DNA of 64,000 nucleotides from AWTP1-13 sp963840445 (GTDB taxonomy: Bacteria; Pseudomonadota; Alphaproteobacteria; Rhizobiales; Hyphomicrobiaceae), in contig CAWIZC010000010.1 in assembly GCA_963840445.1 (NCBI GenBank), forward strand, positions 124,001-188,000, read 5' to 3'. Positions 27,594 through 38,645 of the stretch are shown here, one piece after another; the first letter of the stretch is position 1, and the number at the start of each line of letters is the position of its first letter. The notes under the pieces are model-generated. The model had not been told where the DNA came from. It worked only from the letters and a program-made list of their open reading frames with translations, and did no database searches. Both the position numbers and the translations under genes were made by a program.

Positions 27594-27695
27594 GGTTGTC
27601 ATGGCTGGGCTTGTCCCGGCCATCCATTCATCCGCTTGCTCCGGTGTTCGCTGAGAGCTGGATCGTCGGGACAAGCCCGAGGATGACAACACGCG
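27594..27695. repeat. intergenic palindromic element
   Basis: GGGCTTGTCCC near the left end and GGGACAAGCCC near the right end, flanked by GTCAT and ATGAC, form a long inverted repeat of about 100 bases. Elements of this look are common in alphaproteobacterial intergenic DNA. It lies between the two halves of methionine synthase and could affect their relative expression. Confidence 0.7.
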
Positions 27696-27765
27696 GCATG
27701 CGTCGCGCGCTCCGCCTCCCTCAAGGGGGAGGCGACGCTGCCGCGCGGTTGGAGTTCAAGAAACA

Positions 27766-30465
<2,700 letters not shown>

Positions 30466-30477
30466 GCACAGTTCAGT

Positions 30478-30497
30478 GCAGCCTTGCCGGCAAGGCT
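30478..30497. terminator. perfect palindrome after metH
   Basis: CAGCCTTGCCGGCAAGGCTG is a 20-base perfect palindrome 13 bases after the metH stop. There is no T run after it. It probably marks the end of the methionine transcript. Confidence 0.5.
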
Positions 30498-30609
30498 GGA
30501 CTCACGCCTCGGGTTAGCCTCATTTCATGCATTGTCTATCCGACAGGGGATATTCTTCCGTGCGGTTCTCCGCCGGAAAGATATTGCGGGACTACGGGGG
30601 ATTCCGACC

Positions 30610-31617
30610 ATGCTTGGACTGCTTCTGCGCTCGTTCGTGGCTGCTTTAGCGTTATTCGCCGGCTTGGCACAGGCGTCCGGGCGCGAGTTGCGCCTGTCCC
30701 ACCAGTGGCCTGAGTCGGACGCCCGCCACAAGGCCTCCCGCGTGCTGATGGCCGAGCTTAGGAAGCGGGGCACCAACCTGACAATCAGCCTTCACCCGAA
30801 TTCCTCGCTCAAGTTCAAGCCGGTCGAACAGTACGACGCGATGCTCGAGGGCAAGCTCGAGATGACCGTCTATCCGATCGCCTATCAGTCGGCGAAGATT
30901 CCGGAGTTCTCCATCGGCCTGCTGCCTGGCGTGCCGTCGAGTGCGGAAACGGCGAGCCTGCTCAAGGGTACGCCGTTCGAGGATAAGCTGCAGCACATCT
31001 GCGAGGAAAAAGGGTTCCGCATCTTGACCTGGTGGTGGGTGGGCGGAGGCGTCGCCAGCCGTGCCCAGGAGTTTGGCGGTCCGGAGAGCGTCAAGGGACT
31101 GAGAGCGCGCGGCGGTGATCGGGCGTTCGACGAGATGCTGGCCGCGGCCGGTGCCAGCACGCTGACTATGCCATCGAGCGATATCCGCACGGCCATGGAG
31201 ACGGACAAGCTGGACGTCGCCCTGACGTCGTTTGAGTCTCTAATGAGCTTCCGCGTTACCGAGCAGGCCAAGTTTTCCACACTGGGCGGCCAGGGCATCT
31301 GGGTGACCTTCACGCCGGTCATCATCTCGAAGGCCGTCTGGGACAGCCTGAGCGACGACGAGCGCCAGGCTCTGGAGGACGCCGCCCGAGCCTCCAACAT
31401 CTACTTTGAGGCGACCCAGCGCGAAGCCTTGGAGTCGGCCCAGGAGGCGTTCACCAAGGCCGGTGCCAAGGTGCGGGAGCTGACGTTCGAGGAATATGCG
31501 GCTTGGCTGCACATCGCCCGCGATAGCTCGTGGAAGAAGTATCAGGCCGTCAGCCCGAAGGCGGCAGAGCTGTTCACCGCCATGCTGCAGAGCTTCATCG
31601 ACAGCGGCAAGCGCTGA
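30610..31617 (+). CDS. TRAP transporter substrate-binding protein (DctP-like), paralog 1 of 3
   Basis: A 335-residue exported protein with a signal peptide ending near AQASG. The mature start RELRLSHQWPESDARHKA and the segments LEGKLEMTVYPIAYQSAKIP, GLRARGGDRAFDEMLAAAGA and FTPVIISKAVWDSLSDDERQ place it in the DctP family of TRAP binding proteins. ATG 30610 is the natural start for the signal peptide; the frame is open 126 bases upstream. It is the first of three tandem paralogs with no permease (DctQ/DctM) gene nearby, so it may use a distant permease or act as a sensor's ligand receptor. Confidence 0.88.
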   Translation: MLGLLLRSFVAALALFAGLAQASGRELRLSHQWPESDARHKASRVLMAELRKRGTNLTISLHPNSSLKFKPVEQYDAMLEGKLEMTVYPIAYQSAKIPEFSIGLLPGVPSSAETASLLKGTPFEDKLQHICEEKGFRILTWWWVGGGVASRAQEFGGPESVKGLRARGGDRAFDEMLAAAGASTLTMPSSDIRTAMETDKLDVALTSFESLMSFRVTEQAKFSTLGGQGIWVTFTPVIISKAVWDSLSDDERQALEDAARASNIYFEATQREALESAQEAFTKAGAKVRELTFEEYAAWLHIARDSSWKKYQAVSPKAAELFTAMLQSFIDSGKR

Positions 31618-31670
31618 GGCCCGGCGCTCTGTGACGGGACGGGCATGCCTGAGGTGCGGAGAGTTGCTCG

Positions 31671-32681
31671 ATGATGGTCCGGAATGCGTTGCTGTGCGCC
31701 GGTCTGTTGTGTTGTGCGATGCTGGTTCTCGCCGAGCGCAGTGATGGTCGTGAATTGCGTCTGTCTCACCAGTGGCCGGAGTCCGACGCCCGTCACAAGG
31801 CCGCGCGCGTCCTGAAGGCCGAACTCAAGAAGCGGGGCACGGATGTTTCGATCAGCATCCACCCAAATTCTTCCCTCAAGATCAAGCCGATCGAGCAGCT
31901 GGAGGCGATCCTCGCAGGCAAGATCGAACTCGCGGTCTACCCAATTCCGTATGCATCGGCGAAGATTCCAGAGATGTCCATCGGCCTGCTGCCCGGCGTT
32001 CCGTCGAGCGTGGAGACGGCGAGCCTCCTCAAGGGAACGGAGTTTGAGGTAAAGCTGCAGCGGTTCTGCGAAGAGAAGGGGTTCCACATCCTGACCTGGT
32101 GGTGGGTGGATGGAGGGGTGGCGAGCCGCTCGACTGAGGTGACCGGTCCGGCCAGCATCAAAGGTCTGCGGGCGCGGGGTGGCGGCGAATTCGACACGTT
32201 GTTGACTGCCGCCGGCGCAAGCGCGCTGAACATGGCTTCCAGCGAGGTCGGAACGGCGATGGCGGCGAACAAGCTCGATGTCGTGCTGTCCTCGTTCGAG
32301 TCCTTCATGAGTTTCCACGTAACCGAACTGGCCAAGTTCGCTACGTTCGGTGGCTATGGCATCTGGGTGGCGTTCAGTCCGGTGATCATCTCCAAGACCG
32401 TCTGGGACGACCTTGCCGACGATGAGCGCCAGGCACTCGAGGAGGCCGCCAGAGCTTCCGACATCTACTTCGAGGCGACACAGCGCGAGGCGTCGGAGGC
32501 GGCCGTTGAGGTCTTCACCAAGGCCGGCGCCAAAGTCCACGAGCTCTCTTTCGAGGAATACGCGGCTTGGCTGCACATCGCCCGTGACAGCTCGTGGAAG
32601 AAGTACCAGGCCGTCAGTCCGCGCGCGGCGGAACTGTTCGCGGCAATGTTGCAGAGCTTTGTCGACAGCGGCAAGCGTTGA
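31671..32681 (+). CDS. TRAP transporter substrate-binding protein (DctP-like), paralog 2 of 3
   Basis: A 336-residue protein closely similar to the gene before it, with a signal peptide (NALLCAGLLCCAMLVLA) and mature start RELRLSHQWPESDARHKAAR. Shared segments include GLLPGVPSSVETASLLKG, ILTWWWVDGGVASR and the C-terminal EEYAAWLHIARDSSWKKYQA. The gap from paralog 1 is 53 bases, consistent with recent tandem duplication and one transcript. Differences concentrate in the ligand-cleft region, so the paralogs may bind different acids. Confidence 0.88.
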   Translation: MMVRNALLCAGLLCCAMLVLAERSDGRELRLSHQWPESDARHKAARVLKAELKKRGTDVSISIHPNSSLKIKPIEQLEAILAGKIELAVYPIPYASAKIPEMSIGLLPGVPSSVETASLLKGTEFEVKLQRFCEEKGFHILTWWWVDGGVASRSTEVTGPASIKGLRARGGGEFDTLLTAAGASALNMASSEVGTAMAANKLDVVLSSFESFMSFHVTELAKFATFGGYGIWVAFSPVIISKTVWDDLADDERQALEEAARASDIYFEATQREASEAAVEVFTKAGAKVHELSFEEYAAWLHIARDSSWKKYQAVSPRAAELFAAMLQSFVDSGKR

Positions 32682-32707
32682 TCAGGTGACTCGCGGGAGT
32701 TGGGCAA

Positions 32708-33722
32708 ATGCAGTTTCGCAACCTTGCGCTGTGCGCCGGCGTACTTTGTGCAGCGGCTTTTGTCGCCGGACAAAGCAGTGCGCGGGAACTAACCCTCTCG
32801 CACCAGCTCCCGGAAACTGATGCGCGCCATCGCGCGGCCAAGGTGCTCGCCGCCGAGGCCAGAAAGCGGGTGCCCGATCTGCTGGTACGCATCCATCCGA
32901 ACGCCACTCTAGTGAGCGATCCTCCCAAGCAGTACGAGGCCATGCAGGAGCGGAAGATCGATATGGCGATCTATCCGATGGGCTACGCCTCGGCCAAGTT
33001 TCCCGAGCTGTCCATCGTAACGTTGCCTGGTATACCGGCCAACGCCGAGGTGGCGGGCCTCCTGAAGGGCACGGAGTTCGAAGAGCAGCTGCAGCTGGTT
33101 TGCGAGGAAAAGGGGTTCCGTATCCTGACCTGGTGGTGGCTCGACGGCGGCATGGCGAGCCGCGCGCGGGCTGTGACGGGACCGCGAACCATCAGGGATC
33201 TGGGAGCGCGCAGCGGCGGCGGCAACGACTTTAACGCCATGCTGAAGGCCGCGGGGGCGCGCATCGTGGCGATGCCGCTCAGCGAGGTGCGCTCCGCCAT
33301 CGAGACGGGCAAGCTGGACGTCGCGCAGAGCTCGTTCGAGACGTTTGTCAGCTATCGCTTCTACGAGACGGCGAAGTACGTCACGGTTGGCGACTACAGT
33401 ACGCTGACGGTGTTCACGCCGGTGCTCATTTCCAAGGCCACATGGGACAGCCTTAAGGGCACGGAGAAGCAGGCCCTCGAAGAGGCCGCGGCCGCTTCTG
33501 AAATCTATCTTGAGGCCAGCCAGCGCGAGGCCCAGGAGATCGCGATCGAGACGTTCACCAAGGCAGGCGTGAAGGTGCAGCCGCTGAGCTTCGATGACTA
33601 TGCGGCATGGCTCCGGATCGCCAAGGACACGTCCTGGAAGAACTATCGCGCCATCAGTCCTCGGGCGAGCGATCTGCTCGAACTCGCTGCTGCGCGGGTT
33701 CACGGAGAGCAGCAAGCGCTGA
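32708..33722 (+). CDS. TRAP transporter substrate-binding protein (DctP-like), paralog 3 of 3, frameshifted at the end
   Basis: More diverged than the first two (mature start RELTLSHQLPETDARHRAAK; ILTWWWLDGGMASR is kept). The open frame runs on to 33868 with unlike sequence, but removing one base near 33691 gives SDLLELLLRGFTESSKR and a stop at 33722, a 337-residue protein matching paralog 2 (336) in length and in its SGKR-type end. I therefore annotate the repaired end. It follows paralog 2 by 26 bases. No permease gene follows. Confidence 0.83.
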
Positions 33723-33934
33723 CACGGCGGGAAAGGGTCACGCCCTACCTGCCTGGTTCACCGAACTGGCGCCTCCGAGTCGCGTCACTGGCAAGCTCTG
33801 AAGCCCCCACGCGATCGTTTGCGCGGTGCAGCCTGCGGTCGGTTCCAGCTTGCTTTCGCGCGTGTTAAGCCTGCCCATTGCCGGAGTCGGAGGTCTCTGC
33901 CGCCGGCAGGATTCACCTGTGGGGGGCTCGCGCC

Positions 33935-34273
33935 ATGCTTGGACGTCTCGTTCTTCTGCTTCTGCAAATCGCTGTCGGCTGGTTCGGCAGCCAGGCAATC
34001 ATGAAATACATCCAGATGGGCGGCATCCTCCGCCTGTTCATCTTCGCCGTCGTGGCGGCCATCGTTGTGTTCCTGGTGGGCGTCATCGCCGCGCAGGTAC
34101 TGCGCGAGGTGGCCCAGCCCTCGAGCCATACGCTGTCATGGGCCGTAGCCCTGGCACTCGTCGCTGCGGCGATCTGGACTTGGGGACCGCAGTTCGTGCC
34201 GCAACTGCGCCAGATACAGGCCGAATACGCAGTGCTGGCCGGGGCCATCCTCGGCTACATGATCAAGCGATAG
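33935..34273 (+). CDS. small membrane protein
   Basis: A 112-residue protein with three to four membrane helices (LGRLVLLLLQIAVGWFGSQA, LRLFIFAVVAAIVVFLVGVI, LSWAVALALVAAAIWTW, YAVLAGAILGYMI). ATG 33935 is chosen because the frame upstream of it overlaps the end of the third DctP gene and is not membrane-like. I do not recognise the family. It is followed by a strong terminator-like hairpin. Confidence 0.65.
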   Translation: MLGRLVLLLLQIAVGWFGSQAIMKYIQMGGILRLFIFAVVAAIVVFLVGVIAAQVLREVAQPSSHTLSWAVALALVAAAIWTWGPQFVPQLRQIQAEYAVLAGAILGYMIKR

Positions 34274-34298
34274 GCCGTCTCAGCTAACTGCCAAACAC

Positions 34299-34326
34299 AA
34301 AGGCGCGGGAGTGATCCCGCGCCTTT
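34299..34326. terminator. bidirectional hairpin terminator
   Basis: AAAGGCGCGGGA and TCCCGCGCCTTT form a perfect 12-bp stem with the loop GTGA. The A and T ends suit termination in both directions, between the membrane protein gene (plus) and the 28-residue gene (minus). Confidence 0.8.
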
Positions 34327-34383
34327 GCCGTTGACTGAGCTGATCCCTGCTTCCCTGCGATCAGCGAGTGCTTGCTTCCACGA

Positions 34384-34470
34384 TCAGAACATTCCGAACA
34401 CGACAGCAGTGAGAAAGGCGAAGGAGATGACGGCCGCAAGCACGTTCAGCCTCGTCCTCAATTCCATCAT
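34384..34470 (-). CDS. 28-residue single-helix membrane peptide
   Basis: Reading MMELRTRLNVLAAVISFAFL then TAVVFGMF and TGA. A charged N terminus (ELRTR) is followed by an uninterrupted hydrophobic helix. Upstream on the minus strand the sequence AAGGAGGTGTC gives a perfect Shine-Dalgarno at ideal distance, strong support for translation of so short a frame. The bidirectional terminator lies about 60 bases downstream. No function can be inferred; small peptides of this kind often modify membrane complexes. Confidence 0.65.
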   Translation of the reverse strand: MMELRTRLNVLAAVISFAFLTAVVFGMF

Positions 34471-34963
34471 GACACCTCCTTGGCCGGATGACCCGGCGCC
34501 CTTGGCGATATGGTTTCCCGCTTGCCAAGACGTGCAGAGTCTATGCGGGCGCTTGGCCGGCTGCCAAGCGGAAACTCATGGCTTCACTCGGGAAATTGAT
34601 GACTAGATGGGAGTTTCCCGGCTGCCTCATGGCTTGATGCTTGCAAAGCACAAATTTACAGGTCTTGTAGAAGTGGTAACACTTACAGGCTATTTGGTAT
34701 TCATGAATTATTAACATAGATGTTCTTGTCCAATCTGCAATTAAGCCACAATACGGCCGATGTAATCATCAAGGTGGGCCTGCAAGAATGTCGCAGGTAA
34801 ACTCCGAGCCGCTCGAACGCCCCTGTGGCGAAATAGGCACGAAACGCGCCGCCGTGGAAATGTCGCGTCGCGCCGGCAACTCGATCCCACCGTTGGTAAC
34901 CCTGCCCGAGGGTTGCCATAATCGAGCCCTGTCCGGGGTAGGAGTGATTTGCGGAGGTGATGC
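34471..34963. other. intergenic region, partly AT-rich
   Basis: No gene is supported. A stretch around 34640-34750 is clearly richer in A and T than its surroundings (for example TATTCATGAATTATTAACATAG), which suggests promoters for the 28-residue gene on one strand and the reductase on the other. Frames in 34788-35048 are shadows. Confidence 0.55.
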
Positions 34964-35953
34964 ATGCAGCGGTTCAAGGCCTTGGTCATGTCCAAGGGGG
35001 ATGCAGGCCAGACGCTGGCCTGGCAGGAGATGGCCGAAGCCGACCTGATGCCAGGCGATGTGACGGTGCGCGTCAGCCATTCGACCATCAACTACAAGGA
35101 CGGGCTCGCCATCACAGGCAAGGCGCCGGTGGTGCGACGCTGGCCGATGATCCCCGGCATCGACTTCGCCGGCACTGTAACGTCCTCCACGCACCCGGAT
35201 TTCAAGATCGGCGAGGAGGTAATCCTCAACGGCTGGGGCGTCGGCGAGACGCACTTCGGCGGTTATTCCCAGATGGCGCGCGTCAAGGGCGACTGGCTGG
35301 TCAAGAAGCCGGCAGCTTTCACGGCTGCCGAAACAATGGCCATCGGCACCGCAGGGTATACGGCCATGCTGTGCGTGCTGGCGCTGGAAAAGCACGGCAT
35401 CAAGCCGGACAGCGGACCGGTGCTGGTGACCGGGGCGGCGGGCGGGGTGGGCAGCGTCGCCATCGCCCTACTGGCAAAGCTCGGCTATCGGGTCACGGCG
35501 TCGACCGGCCGCGTGAGTGAGCGGCCATATTTGGAAGGCCTCGGCGCCGCGGAGGTCATCGATCGCAGCGAATTGGCCGGCACGCCGCGTCCGCTCAACA
35601 AGGAACGCTGGGCTGGGGCTATCAACTCGGTGGGCAGCGCCACGCTTGCCAACGTGCTGAGCATGATGAAATACGGCGGTGCCGTTGCCGCGTGCGGCCT
35701 CGCCCAGGGCATGGACCTGCCGACCTCGGTGGCGCCATTCATCCTGCGCGCCGTGACACTGGCCGGCGTCGACTCCGTGATGGCGCCCAATGCGGCGCGC
35801 GTGGAAGCCTGGGCCCGCCTTGCCCGCGATGTCGACAAAGCCAAGCTCGCCGCCATGACCGTCAAGCGGCCGGCCGCCGACGTGGTGGCACTTGCGCCCG
35901 ACATACTGGCAGGCAAGGTGCGCGGCCGCGTGGTGCTTGAGTTGCCGAACTGA
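34964..35953 (+). CDS. acuI: MDR-family quinone/acrylyl-CoA reductase (AcuI/YhdH type)
   Basis: A 329-residue zinc-independent medium-chain dehydrogenase. The fold marks are STINYKDGLAITGKAPVVRR, PGIDFAGTV and the NADPH-binding VTGAAGGVGSVAIALLAKLG with GYRVTASTGR following. YhdH/AcuI proteins reduce acryloyl-CoA to propionyl-CoA with NADPH, which detoxifies acrylate, but quinone reductases share the fold. GGAGGTG just upstream of the ATG is a good ribosome binding site. The neighbouring minus-strand operon is controlled by its own TetR protein. Confidence 0.85.
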   Translation: MQRFKALVMSKGDAGQTLAWQEMAEADLMPGDVTVRVSHSTINYKDGLAITGKAPVVRRWPMIPGIDFAGTVTSSTHPDFKIGEEVILNGWGVGETHFGGYSQMARVKGDWLVKKPAAFTAAETMAIGTAGYTAMLCVLALEKHGIKPDSGPVLVTGAAGGVGSVAIALLAKLGYRVTASTGRVSERPYLEGLGAAEVIDRSELAGTPRPLNKERWAGAINSVGSATLANVLSMMKYGGAVAACGLAQGMDLPTSVAPFILRAVTLAGVDSVMAPNAARVEAWARLARDVDKAKLAAMTVKRPAADVVALAPDILAGKVRGRVVLELPN

Positions 35954-35982
35954 AGTCTCGCTAAGCGGTGCGCCCTGGGCGA

Positions 35983-36591
35983 TCAGGGTCGATCGCCACT
36001 GCCCGACAGCTGCGCCTTGAGAACGGTGACGACATCCTTCAGTTGCGAGGCGTCGCCCGTCGTGCGCTTCACCAGCAGCGCGCCCTGCAGGGCGCCGAAC
36101 ACCGCGCGCGCCACTTTGGCGGGCTTGGCGACTAGAGCGAATTCGCCGCGTTCGGCACCCTTTGCCAGAATCTGTGCGAGCCAGGCCTGGTGCTGTCGGA
36201 AGAAGCCATCGACACGCATGCGCAACTCGTCCGGCAGCGCCATCATCTCGCCCGCCAACGCGCCGCACAGGCAGACCTTGTCCGGCGTCTTAGCAAACTC
36301 GAGGTATGGCGCGACATAGTGATCGAGCATGCCCATCGCCGACAGCTTTCCGTCGGCGGCGATCTGCTCGAGAGCGGCACCGAAGCGCTGCGTGTAGCGC
36401 TCGACCACAGCCACGCCGAGGTCGGTCTTGGACGGAAAGTGGTAGTGAATGCTGGCCTTGCGAATGCCGAGCGTGTCGGAGATATCCTGATAGCTGAAGG
36501 CGCTGTAGCCGCGAGTCTGGATCAGGGCCTCGGCGCGGTCGAGGATGTCCTCTGCGGTGGTGGAGCGGGTTTGCGGGGCATGCGCAGGCAT
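35983..36591 (-). CDS. TetR-family transcriptional regulator
   Basis: A 202-residue repressor-type protein. The N-terminal helix-turn-helix is in GYSAFSYQDISDTLGIRKAS followed by IHYHFPSKTDLGVAVVERY; the rest is an all-helical ligand domain. It is the last gene of a four-gene minus-strand operon (MAPEG - SDR - cupin - TetR) with a gap of 10 bases to the cupin gene, so it probably regulates its own operon through the palindromes at 38427-38468. The ligand is unknown. Confidence 0.9.
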   Translation of the reverse strand: MPAHAPQTRSTTAEDILDRAEALIQTRGYSAFSYQDISDTLGIRKASIHYHFPSKTDLGVAVVERYTQRFGAALEQIAADGKLSAMGMLDHYVAPYLEFAKTPDKVCLCGALAGEMMALPDELRMRVDGFFRQHQAWLAQILAKGAERGEFALVAKPAKVARAVFGALQGALLVKRTTGDASQLKDVVTVLKAQLSGSGDRP

Positions 36592-36601
36592 CGGGCTCGA
36601 C

Positions 36602-37276
36602 TCAAGGTTTGGGCGGCAGGTGTCCGCGCTTCACCCAATACACCGCTCCAGCGGTGCTCATCAATTCGTAGCGCAAACCGGATGGATTGCGCATCCAGGT
36701 GCCGGCTCCATAGGTGCCGTGCCCGTCCGCCAAATCCCCTTCGAGGAGGTAGATTTCCTCACCGTTTGCAACTTCGTAGGCGCGGAGTCGCGCGCCAGGA
36801 GGCAGCCTTTCGAGGGCAACGGTTTCGCCATCGGCTGCGGCGTGCAGGGGCACCAACGATAGGCCGGCAACAGGGCCTTGCTGCCACGCTGCGCGAGCGG
36901 TGTCGACCACGACGCGGTGCGTCTCGTCATCCCGCATCTGCCGCAACTTCACGAAGATGATGCACCCGGGTGCCGTGCGCGGCGTATGGCGGCTGCGCGG
37001 CGGGTTACGCACGTAGGTGCCGGCCGGATAGTCGCCGTGCTCGTCGGAAAACACACCGTCCAGCACCAGGAATTCCTCTCCGAGCGCGTGCTCGTGGGCC
37101 GGGAAGGCGCTCGCCGGGGCGTAGCGGACGAGCGAGGTTGCCCGCGCCACCTCTCCACCGATGCGATCGAGCAGGCGGCGCTCCACTCCCGGCTGCGGCG
37201 ATGCGATCCATGGCAAAGCGCCGGTGGCGATCACGATGCGCGCGGAGAAATCTGCGTTGACGAGTTCAGCGGCCAT
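36602..37276 (-). CDS. double-cupin protein (ChrR-like cupin)
   Basis: A 224-residue protein with two related cupin halves: one around residues 50-100 (FPAHEHALGEEFLVLDGVFS, GTYVRNPPRSRHTP) and one around 150-210 (EIYLLEGDLADGHGTYGAGT). The first half carries the His/Glu metal ligands (HEH, E); the second lacks several of them. Similar domains occur in ChrR-type anti-sigma factors and in stand-alone oxidative-stress proteins; the zinc anti-sigma domain is missing here. The start at 37276 follows GAGGAG. It is the third gene of the TetR operon. Confidence 0.85.
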   Translation of the reverse strand: MAAELVNADFSARIVIATGALPWIASPQPGVERRLLDRIGGEVARATSLVRYAPASAFPAHEHALGEEFLVLDGVFSDEHGDYPAGTYVRNPPRSRHTPRTAPGCIIFVKLRQMRDDETHRVVVDTARAAWQQGPVAGLSLVPLHAAADGETVALERLPPGARLRAYEVANGEEIYLLEGDLADGHGTYGAGTWMRNPSGLRYELMSTAGAVYWVKRGHLPPKP

Positions 37277-37287
37277 CGAAGAGCTCC

Positions 37288-37992
37288 TCAGAAGGTCTCG
37301 GTGAACGGACGCAGGTCGATCTCGTGCGACCAGGCGGACCAGTGCTGACGCGCGAGCCCGAGATATGCGGCGGCTATAGAGTCCGGGTGCATGCGGGGCT
37401 TGCTTCCAGGGCCGAAGCGGGCGGTGGTTTGCGGCCCATCGATCAGTCCGTCCAGGATGACGTGGGCGATGTGCACGCCACGGGGCCCGAGTTCGCGCGC
37501 GAGTGTCTGCGCGAAGCCCCGAAGCGCGAACTTGGCCGAGGCGAACGCCGAGAAGCCGGCACCGCCCCTGGTGCTCGCGGTGGCGCCGGTGAAGATGATC
37601 GTGCCGCTGCCGCGGGCTACCATCGCGGGTGCCACCTCGCTCGCCACGTGCATGGCGCTGAGGCATCCGGCCCGCCACACCGCTTCAAATTCCTGGGGCG
37701 TGGTTTCAGCGGACGGCTTGATCAGCAGTTGGTGCGCGACCTGGATCAGCACGTCGACGCGCTGCGCGAGGGGGCGGAGTGCGGCGCCAAGCCCCGCCGC
37801 GTCCGTGAGATCGGCTTGCAGGTGCGTGTAGGCGCCCTGCTGCTCCCTCACGGCGGCGTCTATGAGTCGTGCCACCTGATCGGATCGCGCCACCCCGACT
37901 ACGTCGTAGCCGGCTATTGCAAACGTCGTGGCGAGGCTGGCACCCAGGCCTTCGCCGATACCTGCGATCAGCACCAAGGGACGTGCGCTCAT
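37288..37992 (-). CDS. SDR-family protein lacking the catalytic tyrosine
   Basis: A 234-residue Rossmann-fold protein with the cofactor motif GIGEGLGASLATTFA near the N terminus and GSGTIIFTGATAST before the active site. In place of the usual YxxxK it reads FASAK (GFSAFASAKFALRG), so the tyrosine is replaced by phenylalanine while serine and lysine remain. It may bind NAD(P) without normal dehydrogenase activity or use another residue. It lies 11 bases before the cupin gene in the TetR operon. Confidence 0.87.
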   Translation of the reverse strand: MSARPLVLIAGIGEGLGASLATTFAIAGYDVVGVARSDQVARLIDAAVREQQGAYTHLQADLTDAAGLGAALRPLAQRVDVLIQVAHQLLIKPSAETTPQEFEAVWRAGCLSAMHVASEVAPAMVARGSGTIIFTGATASTRGGAGFSAFASAKFALRGFAQTLARELGPRGVHIAHVILDGLIDGPQTTARFGPGSKPRMHPDSIAAAYLGLARQHWSAWSHEIDLRPFTETF

Positions 37993-38004
37993 GGCGGTTC
38001 TCGC

Positions 38005-38406
38005 TCAGATCAGCCGCAGCACAGTGGCCAGTAGCACGATCTGGGCTAACCAGCCGAAGGTGAAGGCCACTGTGCGGGCGCCTGGAATGCCTGCCGTATA
38101 GACGAGGAAGTGCGCAAGCCGGGCGAAGAAGTAGGTGACCGCCGCCATCCTGGTCGCCGGCGTCGAGATGCCGAGAACATGCGCCGTCAGCACGGCGGGC
38201 ACGAAGATGGCGAGGTTCTCGACCGCGTTGGTGTGCGCCCTGATCGCGCGCTGCGCCCACACGGAGTGGGGGCCCGAGCCCTCGGGCTTGGTGTCGAGTA
38301 GCCAAGGCCGGATGCCTCGCATGACAGGGCGATCCAGCACGTAGGGCACCCAGAACAAGGCCGTCATGAACACGGTCAGGGTCATCCAATACAACTCGGT
38401 CGTCAT
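38005..38406 (-). CDS. MAPEG-family membrane protein
   Basis: A 133-residue protein with four membrane helices and the MAPEG landmark AHTNAVENLAIFVPAVL (compare the conserved Q/H-x-N-x-x-E-N box) plus RLAHFLVYTAGIP. Eukaryotic relatives are glutathione transferases and leukotriene enzymes; bacterial ones are of uncertain role but often stress-linked. It is the first gene of the TetR operon, 12 bases before the SDR gene, and its promoter carries the tandem palindromes. Confidence 0.9.
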   Translation of the reverse strand: MTTELYWMTLTVFMTALFWVPYVLDRPVMRGIRPWLLDTKPEGSGPHSVWAQRAIRAHTNAVENLAIFVPAVLTAHVLGISTPATRMAAVTYFFARLAHFLVYTAGIPGARTVAFTFGWLAQIVLLATVLRLI

Positions 38407-38426
38407 TTGGTTCTCCGGATGGCGGC

Positions 38427-38468
38427 ATTCTACCAGTAGGTAGATGACTACCTGCAGGATGGTAGAAT
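38427..38468 (-). promoter_or_regulatory. tandem palindromic operators of the TetR operon
   Basis: Two inverted repeats lie directly upstream of the MAPEG gene: CTACC-AGTA-GGTAG (38430-38443) and CTACC with GGTAG eight bases on (38448-38465). The outer ends ATTCTACCA and TGGTAGAAT are also symmetric. On the minus strand a TTGACA (38469-38474) is just upstream. The size and symmetry suit a TetR-family dimer pair, presumably the regulator at 35983. Confidence 0.7.
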
Positions 38469-38645
38469 GTCAATAACGATGTCAGCGAAGGGGCTGGCCG
38501 CCGAAGTCGTGCCTTGCAAGGCGCGCGGGCGCTGCAGTGGATAAGGATTTCTAAACCAGCAGTGCTCGAAGCACGACGGTGTTCCATTGCCTTAAATCGC
38601 GGGCGATAGCGTCGGAGCGTCTTTTCGACTCCGGAGCACTAGGCG

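Noticed and set aside
24125..27765. SAM or cobalamin riboswitch for the methionine genes
   Set aside because: No conserved riboswitch core was seen by eye in the leader or between the genes; control by the ArsR-type protein explains the arrangement better.
32708..33868. C-terminally extended third DctP protein
   Set aside because: The extra residues after the break are unlike the paralogs; one base removed gives the family-normal end at 33722.
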